This document shows, piece by piece, positions 1 through 8,723 of a stretch of 64,000 nt of DNA. Numbering within the stretch: position 1 is the first letter of the stretch; each line of letters begins with the position of its first letter. The notes under the pieces were generated by a model. The model was not told the DNA's origin. It did not search any database and worked only from the letters and a program-made list of their open reading frames with translations. Both the position numbers and the translations under genes were made by a program. The stretch spans positions 1,144,501 to 1,208,500 of the forward strand of contig JACKNY010000001.1 of NCBI GenBank assembly GCA_024234615.1, given 5' to 3'. The stretch comes from Pseudomonadales bacterium. GTDB lineage: Bacteria; Pseudomonadota; Gammaproteobacteria; Pseudomonadales; IMCC2047.

Positions 1-1
1 C

Positions 2-901
2 CATAGCGGCCATTTCCTGTTTGCGGAAAGCGAGGGAGAAATAGTTGGCATCCTGCCCTTGGCAGAAGTTAAAAGCTGGTTATTTGGACACTCACTCGTT
101 TCAACACCTTTTTGCGTGTATGGTGGCGTGGTTGCAGCGGATCAAAGCGTTCAAAAAGCCTTGGTGGCGAAGGCTTGTCAGTTGGCGGATGAATTATCGG
201 TAGATTATTTAGAGCTGCGTAATCGCAAACGCTTTGATGAAAGTTGGCCCTGCAAAACCCTGTACTATACTTTTCGTAAGCCGGTCAGTTCGGACCAAGA
301 AGAGAACCTGAAGGGAATACCTCGAAAACAAAGGGCTGTGGTGCGCAAAGCCATTCAACTGGAACTTGAGTCGAGCTTTGATGAACAGGTGGATCGTTTT
401 TATACTGCCTATTCAACCAGCGTGAGAAACCTGGGTACGCCGGTTTTTTCAAAAAAATACTTTCGAGTATTAAGGCAAGTATTTGCCACTGAAAGCGACA
501 TTCTAACGATTACCAAGGATAATGCTTTAGTGGCGAGCGTGATGAGTTTCTATTTTAAAGATGAGGTATTACCCTATTATGGTGGTGGCACCGCAGCGGC
601 GAGAAACCTTAAGGGCAATGACTATATGTATTGGCGGTTGATGTGTCATGCCACTGAGCGCGGTGTGAGGCTGTTTGATTACGGGCGTAGCAAGGAAGGC
701 ACTGGCTCCTTTAGTTTCAAGAAAAATTGGGGCTTTACGCCGGAGCCTTTGTATTATGAGTATTATCTGGTGAATGCAACGGAGATTCCTGAATTGAATC
801 CGCTCAATCCGAAGTATCAGCTAATGATCAATTGTTGGAAAAAACTACCTTTATGGCTGAGCCAGCGTATCGGGCCACTTGTATCGAAATATTTGGGATA
901 A
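2..901 (+). CDS. FemAB family protein of the XrtA/PEP-CTERM system (5' partial)
   Basis: The reading frame is already open at base 2 and ends with TAA at 899-901, so the N-terminus lies outside the window. A TTG at base 59 is in frame but is internal to the domain. The visible 299 residues look like the C-terminal part of a FemAB/GNAT-fold transferase: a PRKQRA-type basic stretch, a 'YYGGGTAAARNLKGND' segment and a terminal 'FDYGRSKEGTGSFSFKKNWGF' block typical of the FemAB proteins that accompany exosortase A. Such proteins are thought to transfer an aminoacyl or acyl group to polysaccharide or envelope precursors; the substrate is unknown. It is the first visible gene of a + strand run of XrtA genes. 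The family assignment is good, the reaction is inferred. Confidence 0.85.
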   Translation, partial: HSGHFLFAESEGEIVGILPLAEVKSWLFGHSLVSTPFCVYGGVVAADQSVQKALVAKACQLADELSVDYLELRNRKRFDESWPCKTLYYTFRKPVSSDQEENLKGIPRKQRAVVRKAIQLELESSFDEQVDRFYTAYSTSVRNLGTPVFSKKYFRVLRQVFATESDILTITKDNALVASVMSFYFKDEVLPYYGGGTAAARNLKGNDYMYWRLMCHATERGVRLFDYGRSKEGTGSFSFKKNWGFTPEPLYYEYYLVNATEIPELNPLNPKYQLMINCWKKLPLWLSQRIGPLVSKYLG

Positions 902-921
902 TGATGATGCGTTTTTTGTTC

Positions 922-1096
922 CCCTCATCCCAGCCTTCTCCCCTGAGGGGAGAAGGGGTAAATTTCCTCTCTCTGGGAGTAAAACCTACGATCAATCCCC
1001 GCTCCCTATGGGAGAAATCTGCCATCAATCTCCGCTCCGTCTGGAAGAACTCTGCAATAAATCCCCTCTCCCTCTGGGAGAGGGCTAGGGTGAGGG
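922..1096 (+). repeat. Palindromic repeat element 1, with three 33-bp internal units
   Basis: It begins with a head hairpin (CCTTCTCCCC...GGGGAGAAGG, about 932-956). Three degenerate units of exactly 33 bp follow at 961-993, 994-1026 and 1027-1059, each starting AAT and carrying a CTCC...GGAG core. It ends with the conserved 37-bp tail 1060-1096 (TCTGGGAGAGGGCTAGGG then TGAGGG). The head is an inverted, diverged copy of the tail. Short frames open through it in both strands come from its base composition and are not genes. The tail ends 10 nt before the ATG of the next gene. Confidence 0.9.
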
Positions 1097-1106
1097 TGAA
1101 GACACT

Positions 1107-2381
1107 ATGAAAAAACCAGCCCTGCTATTCCTAGCCCATCGCATTCCCTTTCCACCCAATAAAGGCGACAAAATACGGTCGTTTAATTTGCTGAAATCCT
1201 TGGCGCGGGATTACCGAATTTATTTAGGCGCTTTTGTTGATGATAGTGAAGACTGGCAGTATGAAGCGGAACTACGTAAATACTGCGCGGAAGTCTTTTT
1301 ACTGGGAATTCAAAATCGACAGAAGTACCGGACCTTTACCGCATTTTTTAAAAATGAAGCATTGAGCTTGCCTTATTATCGACATACTCGTCTGAAATCC
1401 TGGGTTGACGAAAAAATTCAGACTGAGCAGTTAACCCGGGTCTTTGTGTATTCCTCGGCAATGGCGCAATACGTGCAGGGTCCAGCCTACCAGGATATGC
1501 ATAGAATTATAGATTTTGTCGATGTCGACTCAGAAAAGTGGCGGGAATATAGTCGACGTCGAAACTGGCCAATGAAATGGTTGTATCGGCGTGAGGCGGA
1601 TCGAATGTTGCACTTTGACCGAGTAATCGCCGCAGAATTTGACGCCAGCATCTTTGTTTCGGCGCATGAAGCAGCCGTATTTAAGGAGCTAGCGCCCGAG
1701 TCAAAGCAGCACGTTTCCTTCATTAACAATGGTGTAGATTCGCATTATTTTTCAGCGGAGCATGAGAGTAGTAACCCTTATCCAAGCGACTCTCAGGTGT
1801 TGGTTTTTACCGGGGCAATGGATTATTGGGCCAATGTTGATGCGGTAACCTGGTTTGCCGAAAAGGTTTTTCCGCAAGTTCAGCGTCAAATCCCCACAGC
1901 GTATTTCTATATTGTTGGGGCGCGCCCGAGTGAGAAGGTAAAGAAGCTTGCCGTGAATAAACATATCCATGTCACTGGCTCCGTTAAGGATATACGTCCT
2001 TATTTGGCCCATGCCAAGGTGGCGGTTGCACCAATGCGCATTGCCAGAGGTGTTCAAAATAAAGTGTTGGAAGCGATGGCGATGGCCAAACCCGTGGTGG
2101 CAACCAGTGCCGCGATGGAAGGTATCCCCAGTGTAGCTGGGCAACCGATTTGTGATCATGAAAAGGACTTTATTGAAGCCTGTGTTAGGCTGCTGAATGA
2201 AGGCGATCAGCGTGAATTAGGCACCAAGGGAAGACAAAACGTATTACAGGAATTTAATTGGGATCAAAACCTGTTAAAACTGGAGGAGCTGCTGGGCGAT
2301 CGCAGCGCCCAGCCAGGCATTAGTACAGAAAATAACAAGACGCTGGATGAGGCTATGAGCGTTGGTGAGGTGTTGTCTTGA
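1107..2381 (+). CDS. XrtA/PEP-CTERM system GT4 glycosyltransferase (TIGR03087-like, Stp1)
   Basis: A 424-residue GT-B fold glycosyltransferase, close to the family's usual length of about 400. The N-terminus has the diagnostic 'LAHRIPFPPNKGDKIRSFN' segment (about residues 9-27) of the exosortase A-associated sugar transferase family. The C-terminal nucleotide-sugar site has the family's 'GVQNKVLEAMAMAKPVVAT' block (about 313-331) with the E-x7-E type arrangement. It should act in the cytoplasm, adding a sugar to the lipid-linked exopolysaccharide repeat unit. ATG at 1107 is preceded by the purine-rich GGGTGAGGGTGAAG, most of which belongs to the end of the upstream repeat. Its stop overlaps the likely TTG start of xrtA by 4 nt (TTGA), so the two are probably translationally coupled. 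Confidence 0.93.
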   Translation: MKKPALLFLAHRIPFPPNKGDKIRSFNLLKSLARDYRIYLGAFVDDSEDWQYEAELRKYCAEVFLLGIQNRQKYRTFTAFFKNEALSLPYYRHTRLKSWVDEKIQTEQLTRVFVYSSAMAQYVQGPAYQDMHRIIDFVDVDSEKWREYSRRRNWPMKWLYRREADRMLHFDRVIAAEFDASIFVSAHEAAVFKELAPESKQHVSFINNGVDSHYFSAEHESSNPYPSDSQVLVFTGAMDYWANVDAVTWFAEKVFPQVQRQIPTAYFYIVGARPSEKVKKLAVNKHIHVTGSVKDIRPYLAHAKVAVAPMRIARGVQNKVLEAMAMAKPVVATSAAMEGIPSVAGQPICDHEKDFIEACVRLLNEGDQRELGTKGRQNVLQEFNWDQNLLKLEELLGDRSAQPGISTENNKTLDEAMSVGEVLS

Positions 2382-3928
2382 GCGACGGCGGTAATCTCAT
2401 CGTGAATGGCGGGGCGCATATGAGTCAACAACAAACGGCACAGATTCGACGGACGCCGTTGCTGATGCTGTTAGTGGTACTGGCTGTGCAGCTTCTCGTC
2501 TATGTGGAGACCTATGGGAGCATGGTGCAAACCTGGTGGCGCTCCGAGACTTTCGCGCACGGATTTTTGATTCTACCCATCAGTCTTTATTTGATCTGGA
2601 CTCGGCGCGAACAATTACAGGCTATTGATGATCAACCTGACTATAGAGGGTTACCCTTTATAGCACTTTGTGGCTTTGGTTGGCTGTTGGCAAATCTGGC
2701 GGATGTGTTGGTCATTCAGCAGCTAGCCGTGGTAGCGATGATCCCCGTTCTGATATGGTCGGTCTGTGGCTTGAAAAAGGCCTGGGCTATGGCGTTCCCT
2801 TTAGCATTCTTATTGTTTGCCGTACCTGCTGGCGAATTTCTAGTGCCGTCAATGATGGAGTTTACCGCCGACTTTACCGTGTACGCAGTACGGCAGACCG
2901 GTATTCCCGTCTTTCGCGAGGGCTTGTATTTTACGCTGCCAAGTGGTTCTTGGTCGGTAGTGGAAGCCTGTAGCGGCGTACGTTACATTATTGCATCACT
3001 GACCTTAGGGTGTCTCTACGCCTATTTGACTTATTACAGTTACTGGCGCCGCGCGTTGTTTATTTTGTTGGCATTGATCACGCCAATCATCGCAAACGGT
3101 ATCCGCGCCTATATGATTGTCATGATTGGCCACCTGAGTAGCATGAAGTTAGCGGTAGGTGTTGATCACCTTATTTATGGCTGGCTTTGGTTCGGCATTG
3201 TCATGTTTATTCTATTTTGGGTCGGTAGTTTTTGGCGGGATGAGAAACCAGCTGAAGCTCAAATAAAAGCGGAAAGTGACAGCACATTGGATTCCAAAAA
3301 GCCGTTATGGATTACATTGGCTACGACGTTATTACTTTTAGTGTGGCCCCTGTGGGCAGGCAGTATCGGGCAGATTAAAGCGGGAGATTTCGTGGTGCCT
3401 GCACCCGATGCTAACAATTGGCAGTCCGTAGCACCCTGGGTGACTGATTGGCAGCCAAGATATATCAATCCTTCGCAATTAATAACGACGGCTTATCAAA
3501 ATAATAACAAGTCGGTAGGGCTTTATCTGGCTCATTACGCAGAGCAAAAGCAGGACGCTGAGCTAATTAATGCTAATAATATTTTGCTCGACAGCAAAGA
3601 GTCGCCTTGGCATCTGACGCAGCAGGACATTAAGGACATTAACCTGGAAGAGGGGATGAGTGTCGTTGAAAGTCAGCTTAAACTCGGCGATAAAATGCTC
3701 TTGGTCTGGCAGTGGAATATTATTAACGGCACGCCGACGGTCAATAATTATTACGCTAAACTATTGGAAAGCTGGGGTCGGTTAGTGGGTAAAGGGAATG
3801 CTGCCACTGGGGTGGTCATTTATACATCTTATGTTCAAGAAGATTTGGAGGGCGCGCGCCAATTCTTGAGTGGTTTCGTTAACGACTTTTTGCCTCAGAT
3901 TAAAAAGAATACAGTAGATGGAAATTGA
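2378..3928 (+). CDS. xrtA: Exosortase A fused to an EpsI domain
   Basis: An integral membrane cysteine protease/transpeptidase-type enzyme that processes PEP-CTERM proteins, fused to the EpsI domain found with it. The multi-helix exosortase part spans about residues 25-290. It holds the three conserved catalytic residues: Cys198 in EACSGVRY, Arg243 in NGIRAY and His264 in VDHLIYG. After a charged linker the C-terminal 200 residues form the extracytoplasmic EpsI domain (begins near GDFVVPAP, ends near FLPQIKK). TTG at 2378 overlaps the previous stop and has GGTGAGG upstream. ATG at 2420, 14 codons on, with GGGGCG upstream, is the main alternative. Single-polypeptide XrtA-EpsI proteins are common in this system. 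No PEP-CTERM substrate gene is seen in the window. Confidence 0.95.
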   Translation: MSDGGNLIVNGGAHMSQQQTAQIRRTPLLMLLVVLAVQLLVYVETYGSMVQTWWRSETFAHGFLILPISLYLIWTRREQLQAIDDQPDYRGLPFIALCGFGWLLANLADVLVIQQLAVVAMIPVLIWSVCGLKKAWAMAFPLAFLLFAVPAGEFLVPSMMEFTADFTVYAVRQTGIPVFREGLYFTLPSGSWSVVEACSGVRYIIASLTLGCLYAYLTYYSYWRRALFILLALITPIIANGIRAYMIVMIGHLSSMKLAVGVDHLIYGWLWFGIVMFILFWVGSFWRDEKPAEAQIKAESDSTLDSKKPLWITLATTLLLLVWPLWAGSIGQIKAGDFVVPAPDANNWQSVAPWVTDWQPRYINPSQLITTAYQNNNKSVGLYLAHYAEQKQDAELINANNILLDSKESPWHLTQQDIKDINLEEGMSVVESQLKLGDKMLLVWQWNIINGTPTVNNYYAKLLESWGRLVGKGNAATGVVIYTSYVQEDLEGARQFLSGFVNDFLPQIKKNTVDGN

Positions 3929-3985
3929 TAGGCATGCGGGATACCACGGCGTGATAACACTTTAACCAAGACAGCGATACAATAA

Positions 3986-5215
3986 TTGGCTCTGGCACCC
4001 ATCGATAAACCCCTAATTGCACATATTATTTACCGGCTTGATGTTGGTGGGCTTGAGAATGGTCTGGTTAATATCATTAACCGTTTACCCAAGGATAGTT
4101 ATAGGCACGCGATAATCTGCCTGACTGACTACACGGATTTCAGCCAACGCATTGAACCGCCCGTCGAACTGATTTCACTACACAAAAAACCGGGCAAGGA
4201 TATTGGCTTGTATTGGCGAATTTTTAAGACTATCCGCCGCCTTAACCCTGATATATTACATACCCGCAACCTAGCAACCCTGGAGTCGCAACTGCTGGCT
4301 TGGCTCGCGCGAGTGCCTTATCGTATCCACGGCTTACATGGCTGGGATGTTTATGATATCAAGGGTGAGAATAAGCGCTATCAAAGGTTACACCGTTTTA
4401 TTGATTTTTTTGTACATCGTTATATCCCCCTGTCTAATGATTTGGAGGAGTACCTTCAGCATAAAATAGGTGTTGATTCGGGCAAGATTAGCAAGATATG
4501 TAATGGTGTGGATACTGACAGGTTTTATCCAAGGGCACCTCATCCTAACCTTCTCCCCAGAGGGGAGAAGGGACAAAATTCTCTCTCCCAAACGGCGCAG
4601 AATCAAAATCCCCTCTCCCAAACGGCGCAGAATCAAAATCCCCTCTCCCTCTGGGAGAGGGCTAGGGTGAGGGTAACAATCATCGGCACAGTAGGCCGCC
4701 TGGAAATAGTCAAAGACCAGCTGAATTTAGTTCGTGCTTTTATATTACTACTGGAAGCAAACCCTCAGTTTAAAGATAAAGCCAAATTAATGCTGGTAGG
4801 CGACGGCGCACTTCGCCCCCAATTGGAACAGTTATTAGCACAGGCTAACCTCAGTTCGACAGCATGGTTTGTGGGGTCATCGGATGAAGTGCCTGATTTG
4901 ATGCGTGTAATGGATATTTTTGTATTGCCGTCAAAAGCGGAGGGCATCTCCAACACTATTTTGGAGGCAATGGCGACCGGCCTGCCTGTCGTGGCGACAG
5001 ATGTGGGAGGTAACTCACAGCTTATCCTTGACGGCGAAACGGGAAGGCTAGTGCCGAAAGAAAATCCACAGGCATTAGCAAACGCTCTCTATGAATATCT
5101 CTCCCAACCGAGCACGATAGAAAGACAGGGACAAGCGGCGAGACAAAGAGTACTTGATTGCTTTAGTCTGGATAAAATGGTCAGCGAATACCAAAAAGTC
5201 TACCAAAACCGTTGA
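3986..5215 (+). CDS. XrtA/PEP-CTERM system GT4 glycosyltransferase (TIGR03088-like, Stp2) with a repeat inserted in frame
   Basis: A GT-B glycosyltransferase of the second exosortase A-associated family. The N-terminal half shows 'HIIYRLDVGGLENGLVNII' and the C-terminal donor domain shows 'GTVGRLEIVKDQ' and 'EGISNTILEAMATGLPVVAT' (about 318-337). Residues 184-229 are not glycosyltransferase sequence: they translate the palindromic repeat at 4537-4673 and include two copies of a 10-residue unit (QTAQNQNPLS). The insert falls in the linker between the two Rossmann domains, right after the conserved CNGVDTDRFYP, and keeps the frame. Without it the protein would be about 363 residues, near the family's usual length. 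The only usable start seen is TTG at 3986, directly after an in-frame TAA, with no strong ribosome site. It should act on lipid-linked EPS intermediates. Confidence 0.9.
   Translation: MALAPIDKPLIAHIIYRLDVGGLENGLVNIINRLPKDSYRHAIICLTDYTDFSQRIEPPVELISLHKKPGKDIGLYWRIFKTIRRLNPDILHTRNLATLESQLLAWLARVPYRIHGLHGWDVYDIKGENKRYQRLHRFIDFFVHRYIPLSNDLEEYLQHKIGVDSGKISKICNGVDTDRFYPRAPHPNLLPRGEKGQNSLSQTAQNQNPLSQTAQNQNPLSLWERARVRVTIIGTVGRLEIVKDQLNLVRAFILLLEANPQFKDKAKLMLVGDGALRPQLEQLLAQANLSSTAWFVGSSDEVPDLMRVMDIFVLPSKAEGISNTILEAMATGLPVVATDVGGNSQLILDGETGRLVPKENPQALANALYEYLSQPSTIERQGQAARQRVLDCFSLDKMVSEYQKVYQNR
4537..4673 (+). repeat. Palindromic repeat element 2, inserted in frame within a coding sequence
   Basis: It has the same head (CATCCTAACCTTCTCCCC then AGAGGGGAGAAGGGA) and the same tail (ending GCTAGGGTGAGGG) as the intergenic copies. 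Between them is a 30-bp direct duplication, 4581-4610 and 4611-4640, differing only at the first base. All internal periods are multiples of three and no stop is created in the host frame. It adds about 46 codons to the glycosyltransferase. Confidence 0.93.
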
Positions 5216-5259
5216 GAGCGACTATCTTTAGTAAGTGGTTTAACGATATAGAATTAATA

Positions 5260-5353
5260 CCCTCACCCTAGCCCTCTCCCAGGGGGAGAGGGGACCCACA
5301 GCAACAACGGGCCAACTATCCCCTCTCCCCCTGGGAGAGGGCTAGGGTGAGGG
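5260..5353. repeat. Palindromic repeat element 3: perfect 35-bp inverted repeat
   Basis: Bases 5260-5294 are the exact reverse complement of 5319-5353, separated by a 24-nt loop. This is the shortest copy: two tail arms facing each other with no 33-bp units. The right arm ends 15 nt before the ATG of the amidotransferase gene. In RNA it would form a very stable 35-bp stem between two genes that read in the same direction. Confidence 0.95.
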
Positions 5354-5368
5354 CAAGGAACAAAGTTT

Positions 5369-7294
5369 ATGTGCGGCATAGCCGGAATATTTGACACAAA
5401 AGATCAACGCGAAATCAATGAATCGATTCTTGCGCAAATGAATCAGGTGCAGTTTCATCGTGGCCCTGACGAAGGTGGACTGCACTGCGAGCCGGGCGTG
5501 GGTTTAGCACATCGCCGTCTTTCTATTATCGATATTTCCACCGGACAACAACCACTGTTCAACAAAGACGGCAGTGTTTGTATCGTCTTCAACGGTGAAA
5601 TTTATAATTTTCGTGAAATTCGTGTCGAGCTTGTACAGCTAGGCTATATATTCAAAACCCACTCCGATACTGAAGTCATAGTGCATGCCTGGGAGGCTTG
5701 GGGTGAAGCCTGCGTGAACCGTCTGCGTGGTATGTTCGCATTTGCTATATGGGATCGTAATCGGGAGTTATTATTTCTCGCGCGCGATCGCCTCGGTATT
5801 AAACCGTTATTTTACGCACTTCTGGACGATAGCCATTTTATATTTGGTTCAGAGTTGAAAGTGTTAACGGCTCATCCGCAATTAGCGAAGCAAGTCGACC
5901 CAATGGCAGTGGAAGACTATTTTGCCTTTGGCTACATTCCTGAACCCCGCACTATCTATAAAAATGTTTATAAACTACCGCCAGCGCATACCTTAACGCT
6001 CAAGCGTGGTAGTGAAGTCGGTTTGCCTAAAGCTTATTGGGACGTGAGTTTTGACCCCGTGGTCAATTTAAGTGAAGAGGAAATCCACCACGAACTTATC
6101 GAGCGTTTTAGAGAGGCCGTGGATATTCGGTTGGTGTCTGAAGTACCTTTAGGGGCCTTCCTATCTGGCGGTGTAGATTCCAGCGGTGTCGTTGCGATGA
6201 TGGCGCAACTACAAAAAGAGCCGGTCAATACCTGCGCCATCGCCTTTAATGAAAAGAACTACAATGAATCTGAATTTGCGCAAATGGTGGCTGACCGGTA
6301 TCAAACCAACCATTTTGTAAAAACCGTCGATACTCAGGATTTTGACCTGATCGACAAACTTGCGACACTCTACGATGAACCCTACGCTGACAGTTCCGCC
6401 ATGCCCACCTACCGTGTCTGCCAATTGGCGAAACAACGCGTGACAGTCGCTCTTTCTGGCGATGGCGGTGATGAGGTATTTGCGGGCTATCGCCGCTACC
6501 GTTGGCACATGAATGAAGAAAAGCTACGCAGCTATTTGCCGTTGGCGATTCGTCGGCCATTATTCGGTGCACTCGGGACGGTATACCCAAAAGCCGATTG
6601 GGCGCCGCGTGTTTTTCGTGCTAAGAGCACCTTTCAATCTTTAGCATTAGATAGTGTGCAAGGCTATTTTCATACTGTGTCGCTGATGCGCGACCAGGAT
6701 CGTAAAAAGCTTTTTAGCGACAGATTGAGAAGCGATCAACAAGGCTATAACGCTATCGAAGTATTTCGAGATCATGCCTCCCGGTTTAAAGGCTCGGATG
6801 TATTATCACTGATCCAGTACCTGGATATGAAAACCTATTTGGTCGGCGATATTCTGACTAAGGTGGATCGCGCCAGTATGGCGCATGCGCTTGAGGTCAG
6901 AGTGCCTTTGCTCGATCATAAATTTCTCGAATGGAGTGCAGGCATACCCTCTGGCCTGAAATTAAATGGGCAAACGACAAAAGACGTATTTAAAAAATCC
7001 CTCGTACCTTACTTACCAAATGACGTCCTTTATCGTCCGAAAATGGGTTTTGCCGTGCCACTCGCCGACTGGTTCCGAGGGCCCTTGAAACAGCGTATGC
7101 AAAAAGCATTATTTGGGGAAGTGATTGCTGATAGCGGCCTATTCAATATGGATTACGTTGCTCAAATGGTCGAACAACATCTTAATGGCCGTCGTGACTT
7201 TAGTGCGCCGCTATGGTCGCTTTTGATGTTTGAGTCATTCTCCAGGCAATGTTTGGGGTCAGGCTCGATGTATAAGGTGCAAAAGGCAAGCTAA
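5369..7294 (+). CDS. XrtA/PEP-CTERM system amidotransferase (asparagine synthase family)
   Basis: A 641-residue glutamine-dependent amidotransferase, full length for the XrtA-associated family. It starts MCGIAGIF, so Cys2 is available as the N-terminal nucleophile of the class II glutaminase domain (about 1-210; RGPDEGG and GEIYNFRE are visible). The synthetase domain has the ATP pyrophosphatase loop SGGVDSS at 266-272 and 'LSGDGGDEVFAGYRRYRWH' near 362-380. It probably amidates a carboxylated sugar or other precursor of the exopolysaccharide, as inferred for the family. The start is preceded by the repeat tail (GGTGAGGGCAAGGAAC). Its TAA shares one base with the ATG of the sulfotransferase (TAATG), so the pair is coupled. 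Confidence 0.95.
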   Translation: MCGIAGIFDTKDQREINESILAQMNQVQFHRGPDEGGLHCEPGVGLAHRRLSIIDISTGQQPLFNKDGSVCIVFNGEIYNFREIRVELVQLGYIFKTHSDTEVIVHAWEAWGEACVNRLRGMFAFAIWDRNRELLFLARDRLGIKPLFYALLDDSHFIFGSELKVLTAHPQLAKQVDPMAVEDYFAFGYIPEPRTIYKNVYKLPPAHTLTLKRGSEVGLPKAYWDVSFDPVVNLSEEEIHHELIERFREAVDIRLVSEVPLGAFLSGGVDSSGVVAMMAQLQKEPVNTCAIAFNEKNYNESEFAQMVADRYQTNHFVKTVDTQDFDLIDKLATLYDEPYADSSAMPTYRVCQLAKQRVTVALSGDGGDEVFAGYRRYRWHMNEEKLRSYLPLAIRRPLFGALGTVYPKADWAPRVFRAKSTFQSLALDSVQGYFHTVSLMRDQDRKKLFSDRLRSDQQGYNAIEVFRDHASRFKGSDVLSLIQYLDMKTYLVGDILTKVDRASMAHALEVRVPLLDHKFLEWSAGIPSGLKLNGQTTKDVFKKSLVPYLPNDVLYRPKMGFAVPLADWFRGPLKQRMQKALFGEVIADSGLFNMDYVAQMVEQHLNGRRDFSAPLWSLLMFESFSRQCLGSGSMYKVQKAS

Positions 7295-8289
7295 TGCCGG
7301 CTCACCCCGTTATTCTGCTATTCGGAATGCCTAGATCAGGTACTACTTGGCTGGGTAAAATATTTGATAGCAGTCCGAGTGTACTCTATCGGCATGAGCC
7401 TGATTCGTGGATCAAGTTATCAAAATTAGGTCTTTACGAAGAGGCTGATTCTGCTACCTATTACCAAGACTATATTCTAGATTATATGGGGCGTTTGGAG
7501 CACTTTAACCGCCCCCCAGTTGCGACCAAACTGCCTTTATTTGCGAAAAACTTCTCGTCCTCTGTTCGCTCTTTTGCCCACAAAGCGAGTGTTTATGGGT
7601 CATTATTGTTATCACGTATAAATTCAAATCTGGCACTTCCGGTCATATCGCCAATAACTAAATCAAAATTTTCAGATATGAGTATTGCGTGGAAATCAAT
7701 CGAATCACTGGGCCGAATGGGTTTGATGCTGCGTTGCGCGCCAAACTGTAAAGGAGTACATATTATCCGCCACCCTTGTGGATATATTGCTTCTGTGATG
7801 CGCGGAGAAGAAAAAAACAGGTTTTCAAGTTCAGATTCGACGAGTGAAGATTACGGAATGCTTTTGGCATTAGTACAGACAAAGAATGCGCGAAAGTATG
7901 GGATTGACGAAAAGTCATTAAGAGCGATGAGCTCGATTCAACGTTTAGCGTGGCGTTGGTTATTGGTGAATGATAAAACGATAACTGAGTTGCAAGGTTT
8001 TGAAAATTATATGTTTTTTCGGTACGAAGATCTTTGTGACCAACCGCTTAAAATGAGCCAAAGGTTATTTGAATTTGCAGGGTTAAGTTGGTCGCAACAG
8101 ACAGAGGATTTTGTGAGTGCCAGTGTTAAATCGGAAAATGACTCGTACTATAGCGTTTTTAAAAATCCACAGTTGTCAGCCAATAGTTGGCGTGAATATC
8201 TTGAGCCTAAACAGATTAGTGAGATAGAAGAAGTAGTTGCAAAAAGTGATCGTTTAGCAAAATTGTACAATGATTTTAACCATAACTAA
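7294..8289 (+). CDS. Sulfotransferase family protein
   Basis: A 331-residue PAPS-dependent sulfotransferase fold. The 5'-phosphosulfate loop is at residues 11-21 (GMPRSGTTWLG). The 3'-phosphate-binding region is GVHIIRHPCGYIASVMRG (about 150-167), and a C-terminal RYEDLCDQP element is also typical. Family members transfer sulfate from PAPS to hydroxyls of carbohydrates or proteins, so sulfation of the exopolysaccharide is a reasonable inference. No PAPS synthesis genes are in the window. It is coupled to the amidotransferase by the TAATG overlap. The gene looks more AT-rich than its neighbours. Confidence 0.85.
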   Translation: MPAHPVILLFGMPRSGTTWLGKIFDSSPSVLYRHEPDSWIKLSKLGLYEEADSATYYQDYILDYMGRLEHFNRPPVATKLPLFAKNFSSSVRSFAHKASVYGSLLLSRINSNLALPVISPITKSKFSDMSIAWKSIESLGRMGLMLRCAPNCKGVHIIRHPCGYIASVMRGEEKNRFSSSDSTSEDYGMLLALVQTKNARKYGIDEKSLRAMSSIQRLAWRWLLVNDKTITELQGFENYMFFRYEDLCDQPLKMSQRLFEFAGLSWSQQTEDFVSASVKSENDSYYSVFKNPQLSANSWREYLEPKQISEIEEVVAKSDRLAKLYNDFNHN

Positions 8290-8504
8290 TGGCAGCTACG
8301 GCAAAAACACACATGCATATTTTTTACTTGCTCGCATATTTTACTCCGCAACGGCATTGTTCGGTCGATCAAATATGAAACAATCTAAATTTGGCATATT
8401 GGAGCAAATATTGATTCGAAGCGTTGGAGTACGGGCTTACCAATCTAGCGTGCTCTTGGAAAGGGAGAAGGGAGAAAAAAGCTCTTTAATTATTGAGAAA
8501 GCGC
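8290..8504. other. Gene-free stretch before repeat element 4
   Basis: No credible gene is visible. A short frame open from about 8270 into the repeat has no recognisable protein and is read as chance. A purine-rich AAAGGGAGAAGGGAG near 8460-8474 resembles part of the repeat head and may be a decayed fragment. Confidence 0.6.
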
Positions 8505-8711
8505 CCCTCATCCTAACCTTCTCCCCAGAGGGGAGAAGGGATAAAGCTCCCGCCTTCCGGGAGAATGCATCGACAAATTCCCTCTCCCTCAGGAAGCACG
8601 CACGAATAAATTCCCTCTTCCTTAGGAAGCACGCACGAATAAATTCCCTCTCCCTCTGGGAGCACACACAAACAAATCCCCTCTCCCTCTGGGAGAGGGC
8701 TAGGGTGAGGG
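8505..8711 (+). repeat. Palindromic repeat element 4, longest copy, with 33-bp tandem units
   Basis: The head is at about 8505-8541. It is followed by units of 33 bp: two nearly identical (each with AGGAAGCACGCACGAATA), a third with CTGGGAGCACACACAAACA, and a more diverged first unit. The conserved tail ends at 8711, 12 nt before the ATG at 8724. Frames stay open across it on both strands because the units are a multiple of three and lack stops. Confidence 0.92.
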
Positions 8712-8723
8712 CATAAACAAAAA

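Noticed and set aside
828..1110. Overlapping short frames on both strands across 828-1110
   Set aside because: They are readings of the palindromic repeat, with no recognisable protein or ribosome site.
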